Assembly (NCBI GenBank): GCA_948144175.1
Contig: CANXME010000387.1
Coordinates: 834,501 to 898,500, forward strand
Direction: 5' to 3'
Source of the DNA: Closterium sp. NIES-65
Lineage: Eukaryota; Streptophyta; Zygnematophyceae; Desmidiales; Closteriaceae
DNA length: 64,000 nucleotides
The notes under the pieces were generated by a model that had not been told where the DNA came from, ran no database searches, and was given only the letters and a program-made list of their open reading frames with translations. Positions 31,401 through 40,116 of the stretch are shown one piece after another. Numbering within the stretch: position 1 is the first letter of the stretch; every line of letters starts with the position of its first letter. Position numbers and translations under genes: made by a program.

Positions 31401-33516
31401 CACTGGTCCTACTGGAGGTCTTGCTGAGTGTCGTGAGCCTGCGTCTCGTCCTGCGTCGCCTGTTCGTGCTGCTCGCCCTAGTGGTCGCGGTTCGCGTTAG
31501 CGTCCTCCTCCTGTCCCTGGCACGCACCGGATGTCTCTGCGTCCGTCCACTACTCCTCTGCATGCCCTTTTGCCTTCTCCTCGTGCGTCCTCTTTTCCTG
31601 CACTTGCTGACCCGGAGTTGGACTCTCTTCGTGCTGCCAGTACTACTGTCACGCGTCTCCTTGCTACTGTCATCACTGACCCCTCCTTTGAGTCCATTGC
31701 TGCGTCTGCTCTTGTTGCTGAGCTCGTCGACTTTGCTGCTCGCTGTCGTCTAGACTACGCTGCTAGTCTTGTTGCTGACTCTGCGTCTGTCTGTCCTCCG
31801 TCCGTCGGGGGTGAGTATGCTCTGGGCACGGACGTCCTTGAGGACAGGCAGGAGGAGTTCCAGTGTCTGGGTGCTGCTTCACCTCATCTCGTATCCGTAC
31901 TGCTTACCCCTGAGGGAGACCTGGATGCACTTGACATCCCGACTCCGCGCTCTTATGTGGAGGCTGTAGAGGGTCCCTACTCCTCTCAGTGGCAGGCAGC
32001 TATGGATGCATAGATGGCTTCCTGGAAGTCCACAGGCACCTACGTTGACGCGGTTCCCCCTCCTCGGGCGAACATCAACAGTGGCATGTGGATCTTCAGG
32101 GTGAAGCGGCCGCCAGGTTCTCCACCTGTCTTCAAGGCGCGGTACGTGGCTCGTGGCTTCAGTCAGCGGCACGGAGTTGACTACTTTCAGACCTTCTCTC
32201 CCACCCCGAAGATGACCACTCTTCGGGTGCTGCTGCACATAGCCGCTCAGCGCGACTACGAGCTTCACTCCCTTGACTTCAGCACTGCTTTCTTGCAGGG
32301 TAGCCTGCACGAGGAGATCTGGCTGCGCCGTCCACCTGGCTTCACGGGGACTTTTCCTCTTGGCACCCAGTGGAGCCTCCGGCGGCCAGTCTACGGTCTC
32401 CGCCAGGCACCGCGTGAGTGGCACGACACACTGAGGACTACGCTTGTGGCTCTTGGGTTTGCTCCCTCTACTAGCGACCGGTCGCTGTTTCTGCGCACCG
32501 ACACCTCTTTGCCGCCGTTCTACATCCTTGTGTACGTCGACGACTTGGTCTTTGCCACTGCTGACACTGCTGGACTCGCCCACGTGAAGTCCGAGCTGTA
32601 GAAGAGACACACGTGCACAGACCTGGGTGAACTGCGCAGCTACCTTGGCTTGCAGATCACCCGGGACAGAGCACGCCGCACCATTACCTTTACTCAGTCA
32701 CACATGGTGCAGCAGGTCCTTCAGCGCTTCGGCTTCACGTACTCCTCGCCTCAGGCCACTCCTCTGCCTACTCGCCACTCGCTCTCAGCTCTGCCTTCGG
32801 ATGAGTCCGTAGAGTCGAGTGGCCCGTACCCAGAGCTGGTTGGCTGCCTCATGTACCTGATGACCTGCACACGACCTGACCTTGCATACCCTCTTAGCAT
32901 TCTTGCACGCTATGTTGCTCCTGGGAGACACAGACCAGAGCACATGGCTGCAGCGAAGAGGGTGTTGCGCTACTTGTGCAGTACGTCGAGCATGGGGCTA
33001 GTGCTTGGAGGGCAGAGTCCAGTGGTCCTCACTGGGCACGCAGACGCTTCTTGGGCTGACGACCAGGCTACGCAGCGGTCGTCACAGGGTTACACCTTCA
33101 GCCTTGGTTCCAGTTCTGTTTCGTGGCACGCTACTCACTCATCTTCTGTTCTCGGCCCCAGTTGTGAGGCTGAGATCTACGCCGGAGCCATGGCTGCTCA
33201 GGAGCTTCGCTGGCTCACCTACCTGCTGACTGGCCTCGGAGAGCCGCCTCGTTCTCCTCTAGTGTTGTACGTTGACAACAAGGCCATGCTGGCCTTGTGT
33301 CGGGAGTAGCGCCTGGAGCAAAGAACGAAGCACATTGCTCTCCGCTACTTTCTTGCTCGTGAGCTGCAGCAGCGTGGTCAGTTGCGACTTGCGTACGTGG
33401 CCTCTGAGGCCAACACTGCTGATATCTTCACTAAGGCACTTGCGCCTTGTGATCATGAGCGCTTCTGTACTCAGCTTGGTCTTGTGCTTGCCTTGCCTCA
33501 CTTGCTCACTTCTTGA
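28477..33516 (+). pseudogene. Element E pol: knuckle, protease, integrase, RT, RNase H, five TAG stops
   Basis: One frame runs 5 kb. The Gly tract is followed by QLREWYAARQ, the C-x13-C-x3-H-x4-C knuckle (about 28770-28840), and protease DSG near 29158. Integrase has WHHRLGHPS, CVPC, MDMWGP near 29830, DRGGEF near 30038 and NGIAERR near 30136. A Gly/Ala/Glu linker holds PLSPQELREWF near 30941. RT carries KARYVARGFSQ near 32139 and YVDD near 32533, followed by RNase H GHADASWADD near 33038. TAG codons end at 30804, 31500, 32013, 32601 and 33309; compared with D and B, those at 31500, 32601 and 33309 replace CAG. The true end is TGA 33514-33516. Confidence 0.92.
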
Positions 33517-33724
33517 CCTTGCTTGTACTGCCACATATATATACTCCTGCTCTTGCTTGTTTAGCCTTTTATATATATATGTGCTCCTGCATGTGAACTG
33601 GCCTTCTGGCCTTGAACTTGTGCTCGGAATGTGTGGTGACTTTGTGATCCACCCTGAGCTTTGCTTTGCTTTGCTTGACTGGTCTTGTGACCCCTTGTTC
33701 TCCCCCACTTTGCCTATGGGGGTG
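33517..33724 (+). other. 3' untranslated region and polypurine tract of element E
   Basis: Conserved block as in B and D, with ATATATAT runs and the terminal CCCCCA...TGGGGG hairpin next to the LTR. Confidence 0.75.
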
Positions 33725-33841
33725 TGTCAAATTATAATGTTATGTAGGCTGTAGTGGGGTAGCCTATATGGGGTACACATTTCTAGGGTTGCATATTTGT
33801 ACCACTTTCATTCCTTAGTGTATCATTCTCGTTTCTTCTCA
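33725..33841 (+). repeat. 3' LTR of element E (117 bp)
   Basis: Identical by eye to 26393-26509 and followed by GACCG 33842-33846. Confidence 0.94.
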
Positions 33842-33846
33842 GACCG

Positions 33847-34163
33847 TTGCAGAGGTGAGTGCTGATTTGATTGAGTTGAAAGCGGTGTGCTGCGGTAGTC
33901 CCCATTGAAAGGCAGCTCCTTGACGGAAGAGATCGGTCAAAGGGGCGCAGATGTGAGAGAAGTTAAAAATGAATTTCCGGTAATACTTTGCGAGGCCGAT
34001 GAAACTTTGCAGCTCCGCTACCGTGTGTGGGGGAGGCCAATCAGCAAGGCACTGGACCTTTGCGGGGTCCATAGCGATGCCTTTGGAGCTGATGAAATGG
34101 CCGAGAAAGCCGATGCTTGAATGGGCGAAGGTGCACTTGGAGAGCTTGGCGTAGAAGCGTGTC
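33847..34163 (-). pseudogene. Ty3/gypsy element F: end of RT palm, thumb and connection
   Basis: Minus-strand frame: FYAKLSKCTFAHSSIGFLGH, then ISSKGIAMDPAKVQCLADWP, ELQSFIGLAKYYRKFI and a QWGLPQHTAFNSIKSALT tail. This is standard gypsy RT and continues, across element E, into RNase H. At the upper end it meets the LINE fragment. Confidence 0.87.
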
Positions 34164-34960
34164 CTCGACACGCTTCGAGCGTGTCTGGCAGAGGTGTACG
34201 CTGCAGGCACACCAGGAAAGCACGCGGATCGATCGAGCGCTGGTCTCTCGCTCCCTGCTTCCGCGCCTTGTGTCGGCCTCGCATGTCATGCCTGACGAAC
34301 CTGTTTCCGACCATGGCTTCGCCATTCGCATTGCCTTCAGAATCAAATTGCATCTGCAGACGGGCCCGGGGATGTGGCGGCTGCATGCTTCCATGATGCA
34401 CAGACTGGGAATTCGAAAGTTAACGGAGGAGGTGGAACGACAGATTGCGTGGGAAGGGGGAAGTTATGAGGCTCTTATCTCCCGCCTGAACGCTAGTATT
34501 CGTGCGTACACTAAGGAAGAGAGCAAGCGGATCAGGGCGACGATTAATCACCTTGCTACATCTGTTGCAGCTTTGAAGCAAGCATTTATGTGTAACCCCA
34601 AAGACCAGCGGCTAAGGGAGAGGCTAAGGAAGCAGGAACGGCAGCTTAAGGAAGACCATGCTTGCAGAAGGAAGAGGACTCACGTCATGGCTGGGGTGGC
34701 GAAAGAACTCACTGGCGAAATTCCATCACCACATCTGTCGGCAAGGATTAAGGTGCGGAAGGCTAGCACGCAAATAGCGGAGCTAGCGGTTCCGGGTGGG
34801 ACAAGAACTGATCCAAAACAAACCTTGGAAGCAGTGTTGGAGTATTGTCGGGGTCTCTTCGAAGCGGACAAAAGAACAGTGGTTGCGGACTGGGTTCCAG
34901 CGGCAGGGAAAAGGCTGTGGTTCTCGGACGTGGAGGGCCTGCAGGAGGACTGGCCAAGAA
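34164..34960 (+). mobile_element. LINE (non-LTR retrotransposon) ORF2 fragment inside gypsy F
   Basis: A plus-strand frame reads STRIDRALVSRSLLPRLVSA and VMPDEPVSDHGFAI, resembling the end of an L1-type apurinic endonuclease (RIDR...SDH), then the basic linker (KLHLQTGPGMWRLHASM, coiled-coil region) towards RT, stopping before any RT palm motif. It is flanked by an 11-bp direct repeat AGAAGCGTGTC (34153-34163 and 34961-34971). It has neither the 3' end nor a poly(A) tail of a normal LINE insertion. Family assignment rests on weak motif similarity; placement between two gypsy halves is clear. Confidence 0.65.
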
Positions 34961-34971
34961 AGAAGCGTGTC

Positions 34972-36386
34972 GGCCAGGAAAGCACCAAGCGTGTCGAGGA
35001 CAATGCGTAGGTGCTGAGCGTGTTCCTCGAGTGACTTGCTGAAAATGAGGATGTCATCGAGGAGCATGATGACAAAGTGGTCGAGGAAGGGCCAAAAAAT
35101 GTTGTTCATGAGTCCCATGAACGTGGCTGGTGCGTTGGTGAGGCCGAACGGAAGTACGCGGAGCTCGAAGTGGCCGTAGCGGGTTCAAAACGCCGTCTTG
35201 TTGATGTCCTCTTCGGCGAGCCGGATCTGGTGGTAACCGGAGCGTAGGTCGAGCTTGCTGAAAACTGTTATTCCCCAAGCATGTCAAACAACTCCTCGAC
35301 ACGGGGCAGCGGGCACTTATTCTTGATTGTGATGGTGTTGAGGGCGCGGTAGTCGATGCAAAGGCGCAGGTCACCTTCCTTCTTGTGGGTGAAAAGCACG
35401 GGGGCAGCGTATGGTGAGGTGCTTGGGCAGATGAAACCCTTCTTGAGAAGGGTATCGAGTTGACGTCGGAGCTCCAAAAGTTCAGCGATGCTCATGCGAT
35501 AGGTTGGGCGCACGGGCGTTGTAGAACCTGGAATGAGGCGGATGCTATGGTAAATAGCACGCTCGGGTGGAAGTTCGGCGGGAAGATCTTTGGGGAAGAC
35601 GTCGGTGTAGCCTTGGAGTAACTTCTGTATAGGTGATGGGAGAGGGTTGGGTGATGGTTCAGATTCGGGAGCGGTGAAGATGACTAGGAGATGATGAGGA
35701 GGAGGTGGTGATGGAGGGGTGGGGGCTGACGGATTGATAACTTCAGAGGCGGGGCAGATGATGGGACGTCGTGGCTGCTGGGTTGGGTGGGGTGGAGAAG
35801 GAGGAGGTGTGTTGATCACTTCGGGGGAGACGGGTGGTGTTGGCTGCTGCACGGGAGCTATGCGAGGAGGAGGGAGAGGGGGGATATGGGAAGATGGAGA
35901 TGGGGCAGGTTGGGGTGGATGGGTTGATGAAGCGGAACTGGTTGGGGATGACCATGGTCGGCGAAAGGAGTGGGATGGGAGGTCGTAGTTGCCGACGGTG
36001 ACAGTTCCATTGCGCCAATAAATCCGCGGTCCAAATTGGTACGACCATGATGGTCGACCGATAACGCCTTCGTACCCGTCGAGGTGCAGTTGCTCAAACG
36101 TGACCGTCGCCTCCAAGATTCCAAACATGCAATGCACAGGGAGGAGAGTAGGTCCGCAGCGCCGCCGAGTACCATCTGCCATGATCACGTCCTGCGGGTT
36201 GCTGTTGGGATCTTCGGGGAGAGAAAGTTCAGCGGCGATTGAGGGAGATAGGAAATTTGCTGAAGCGCCGGTATCGAGCAAAAAGTCAACGTAGCGATTC
36301 TCTATTTTTGCACATAGAATGATGGCGGGGAATGGAGCGTTGGATGTGGTGTAGAGTTCAGAGGTTCCGATGAATAATGAGATGAA
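34972..36386 (-). pseudogene. Ty3/gypsy element F: protease and RT
   Basis: From 36386 downward the minus strand encodes the run-up to protease ([20 protein letters not shown]) with [10 protein letters not shown] near 36290-36260, a Pro-rich linker, then RT fingers ([53 protein letters not shown]). A frameshift near 35268 follows; the next frame gives [16 protein letters not shown] sequence and [18 protein letters not shown] with LLDDILIFS in place of the usual YLDD. Gag is not present; element G abuts the upper end. Confidence 0.86.
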
Positions 36387-39300
36387 CTAACACAAAGTTG
36401 GGTACAAGTAGGAAACCAAGTGAGGTCAAGTAGGCACAAGAGCTAACATCGTACAAAAGCGCTGATGATCACAAGGCGGAAGTGCCTTGGTAAAGATATC
36501 AACAGTGTTGGCCTCAGAGGCCATGTAAGCAAGGCGCATCTGACCATGCTGCTGCAGCTCACGAGCAAGGAAGTAGCGAAGAGCAATGTGCTTCGTTCTG
36601 TGCTCCAGTCTGTGCTCCCGACACAAGGCCAGCATGGCCTTGTTGTCTACGTACAGAACTGGAGGAGAACGAGGCTGCTCTCCTAGGTCAGTCAGCAGGT
36701 AGGTGAGCCAGCGTAGCTCATGTGTAGCCATGGCCCCCGCGTAGATCTCAGCCTCACAGCTGGAGCCGAGAACACAAGACGAGCGGGTAGTCCGCCACGA
36801 AACAGAGCCGGAGCCAAGGAGTAGGTGTAACCCTGTGACAACCGCTGCGTAGCCTGGTCGTCAGCCCAAGAAGCGTCTCCGTGACCTGTGAGGACCACTC
36901 GACGTCGCCCTCCAAGCACTAGCCCCATGCCCGACGTACTGCACAAGTAGCGCAACACCCTCTTCGTTGCAGCCATGTGCTCTGGTCGGTGTCTCCCAGG
37001 AGCAACATAGCGTGCGAAGATGCTAAGAGGGTATGCTAGGTGAGGTCGAGTGCAGGTCATCAGGTACATGAGGCAGCCAACAAGCTCTGGGTACGTGCCA
37101 CTCGGCTCTACGGACTCATCCGAAGGCAGAGCTGAGAGCGAGTGGCGAGTAGGCAGAGGAGTGGCCTGAGGCGAGGAGTATGTGAAGTCGAAGCGCTGAA
37201 GGACCTGCTGCACCATGTGTGACTGAGTCAAGGTAATGGTGCGGCGTGCTCTGTCCCGGGTGATCTGCAAGCCAAGGTAGCTGCGCACTTCACCCAGGTC
37301 TGTGCACGTGTGTCTCTTCTGCAGCTCGGACTTCACGTGGGCAAGTACAGCAGTGTCAGCAGTGGCAAAGACCAAGTCGTTGACGTACACGAGGATGTAG
37401 AACGGCGGCAAAGAGGTGTCGGTGCGCAGAAACAGCAACGAGTCGGCAGTAGAAGGAGCAAACCCAAGAGCCACAAGTGTAGTCCTCAGTGTGTCGTGCC
37501 ACTCACGGGGCGCCTGGCGGAGAACGTAGACTGGCTGCCGGAGGCTCCACTGGGTACCAGGAGGAAACAACCCAGTGAAGCCAGGTGGGCGGCGCAGCCA
37601 GATCTCCTCGTGCAGGCTGCCCTGCACGAAAGCTATGCTGAAGTCAAGAGAGTGAAGCTGGTAGTCGCGCTGAGCGGCTATGTGCAGCAGCACCCAAAGA
37701 GTGGTCATCTTCGGGGTGGGAGAGAAGGTCTGAAAGTAGTCAACTCCCTGCCGCTGACTGAAGCCTCGAGCCACGTAGCGCGCCTTGAAGACACGCGGAG
37801 AACCCCGCGGCCGCTTCACTATGAAAATCCACATGCCACTGACGATGTTCGCCCCAGGTGAGGGAACCTCATCAACGTAGGTGCCTGTGGACTTCAAGGA
37901 AGCCATCTCTGCGTCCATGGCCGACTGCCACTGAGAGGAATAGGGACCCTTGATCGCCTCAGCGTACAATCGAGGAGTCGGGATGTCTGGTGCATCCGGG
38001 TCTCCCTCAGGGGCAATCAGCGTGGACAGAAGATGGGGCAAAGCAGCAGCAAAGCACTGGAACTTCTCCTGCCCGTCCTCAAGGACGTCCGTGCTAAGAG
38101 CACACTCACCCCCGACGGACGCAGGACAGACAGACTCAGACCTAGCAACTAGACTAGCAGTGTAGTCTAGACGACAGCGAGCAGCGAAGTCGACAAGCTC
38201 AGCAACTAGGGCAGACGCAGTAGTGGACTCAAAGGAAGGGTCAGTGACAACAGTAGCCAGGAGACGCGTGACAGAAGGACTGGCAGCATGAAGAGAGTGA
38301 GACTCCGAGTCAGCAAGAGTAGGAAGAGAGGACTCTAAAGCAGACGGCAACAGGACACGCAGAGGAGCAGTGGAAGGACGCAGCGCCATCTGATGTGTGC
38401 CTGGGACCGCACGAGGTTGCGGACGCGTAGTACGACCACTAGTGCGAGCAGCACAAACAGGCGACGCAGGACGAGACGCAGGTTGACGACGCTCAGCAAG
38501 ACCTTTAGTAGGACTTGTGTAGGGAGAAGGAGCAGGTAGGGGGGAGGCGGGCTGTAATTGTGACAGCGACTGGATAGGCTGTGGACACTCTAAGGGAGGA
38601 GAAGGACGAGTAGAGGGTGGGAGACCAAGAACCTGCTCCAGGAGCGGAACGAAGTACGGCCTCGGCCGCCAAGCGCCTCTAGAACCAGCAAGGACAGCAT
38701 CAGTACCCCCAGTGGCAGCACCAGCGCCAACAGCACCTCCAGCTCCAACAGCGCCAACTCCAGCACCCCCACGCGCACCAGCACAAGCCGAAATACCAGC
38801 GCCAACACCCCCAGCAGCTCCAGCTCGAGCAGCACCAGCACCGCCAGCAGCTCCAGCAGGACCAACTCCAGTAGCCCCAGCAGCACCCCCAGTCTCAGCA
38901 GCTCCAGGACCGACAGTACGAGCACCTCTAGGACCAGCAGCAACAGTAGTACCTCCAACTCCAGTAGCACGGCTCCAGCGGTGGGCAAACCACTTGCGCA
39001 GCTCCTGTGGAGAGAGTGGCTCCCGCCTCGACGAAGCACCGCCGGCGGCCACACGAGCAGACCCAGCGCCCCCAAGCTCCGCACCCCAAGGCTCCGCACC
39101 CCCAGGCTCAGCACCCCCAGCTCAGCACCCCAGACTCAGCACCCCCAGTCTCAGCACCCCCAGACTCAGCACCTCCAGACCCGGCACCCGCAGGCTCAGC
39201 ACCTCTAGCAGCACCAGAGTCAACAGCTACCTCGACAGGCTCGACTGCATTTACCTGGGACACACCTGACGTGGCAAGACCCTGAGTGGGGAGGGGGTCT

Positions 39301-40116
39301 ACCAGGGGAGAACCTGGCGCAAGGAAGAGCGGCGGCGGGGGGAGGGGCGCAGTGCGGTAGGGGAAAAGACGATAGTAAGGCACCGACTTGTCAAAGGTGA
39401 CGTTCTGGGAGGACAGAATACGTCACGAGGTGGGCTGGTAAAACTGCCAGCCAGGCGCGTCAAGGGGGAAGCCAAGGAAGACGCAGGGAACAGCACGGGG
39501 GGACAGCTTGTCCGCAGACAAGTCGCGGACAAACGCCTGAGATCCCCAGACCCGAAACGCAGACGCATCGCCAACCTTCCCCGTCCACCGCAAGGTGGGG
39601 GAGGTCTCTAGCAAGGAGACCCGGGGCTGAAGGTTGAGCTGATGCGCGGCGTACTAAACCGCAAACGGCCACAGAAAATGGGGGGCAGCCGCATGCATCA
39701 TGGACGTACGAGCGACGTCCATGACTATGCCAATGCGGCGCTCAGCAATCCCATTTTGCTGTGGAGAGGCCGGAAGCGTGAAGGGCTGGCGGATGCCCTG
39801 TGCACGTCAGAAGGCTCCCAGACGGGCAGAGGAAAACTCCCCGCCTCTGTCCGAGTGCAGACGCAGAACAGGAAAGTCCGAGCCGAAACTCTCCCTGAGC
39901 TGGAGACGAGCTGTGCGGATCCAGTCGATCAACACCTCAGTGACGTCACCCTTGCTGCGCAAGGGGAAGACTGTGGTGTAACGCGACTAGTCGTTAACCA
40001 CCAGCAGGAAGTCACGCTCGTGCCCCTACCCACGGACGCGGGCGGGGCCCCACACGTCCATGTGGAGGGTCTGTAGCGCAGCCTTTGTCGGAGGAAACTC
40101 GGGGGAGTGAGGGGCG
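36387..40116 (-). mobile_element. Truncated Ty1/copia element G (short-LTR group), minus strand
   Basis: Read on the minus strand: part of integrase from about 40116 (LFAAPHSPEFPPTKAALQTL, several frameshifts to about 39420), integrase C-terminus (LSPRAVPCVFLGFPLD), Gly/Ala linker, RT and RNase H to 36426. Gag, protease, leader and 5' LTR are missing. A short piece at about 36365-36404 resembles the inside and end of a B-type LTR (TACTTGTACCCAACTTTG...), so most of the 3' LTR and 3' UTR has been deleted too. The upper end is fused to the end of exon 1 of the unknown gene's first copy. Confidence 0.87.
36426..39052 (-). pseudogene. Element G RT and RNase H with mutated YVDD
   Basis: A 786-codon minus-strand frame (39052 to 36692) contains PLSPQELRKWFAHRW, the Gly/Ala/Thr linker, and RT with KARYVARGFSQRQG and DYFQTFSPTPKMTTL. 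The catalytic loop near 37376-37396 reads VYVNDLVF, so the first Asp of YVDD is Asn; this polymerase should be inactive although the frame is open. A frameshift near 36830 separates the end of RNase H (NKAMLALCREHRLEHRTKHI, VDIFTKALPP) ending at 36426. Confidence 0.88.

Larger units (their letters stand above)
26393..33841 (+). mobile_element. Ty1/copia element E (short-LTR group), most complete copy, inserted in gypsy F
   Basis: LTRs at 26393-26509 and 33725-33841 are both 117 bp and identical by eye, and GACCG duplications flank them, so this is the youngest insertion in the window. Order: PBS, 1.1-kb repeat-rich leader, gag, Gly-rich tract, LREWY and zinc knuckle, protease, integrase, linker, RT, RNase H, 3' UTR with polypurine tract. 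All catalytic motifs I can see are intact. The coding frame is broken by six in-frame TAG codons and one frame change in a run of eight G at 28428-28435. Confidence 0.94.

Noticed and set aside
27644..33516. Reassignment of TAG to Gln in this genome
   Set aside because: Not all TAGs replace Gln (TGG and GAG also), and the unknown gene and chromodomain ORFs end normally. Deamination is simpler, although readthrough was kept as a testable alternative.
36100..40000. Plus-strand ORFs of 60-185 codons over elements F and G
   Set aside because: Shadows of the minus-strand RT and integrase frames, with no domain similarity of their own.
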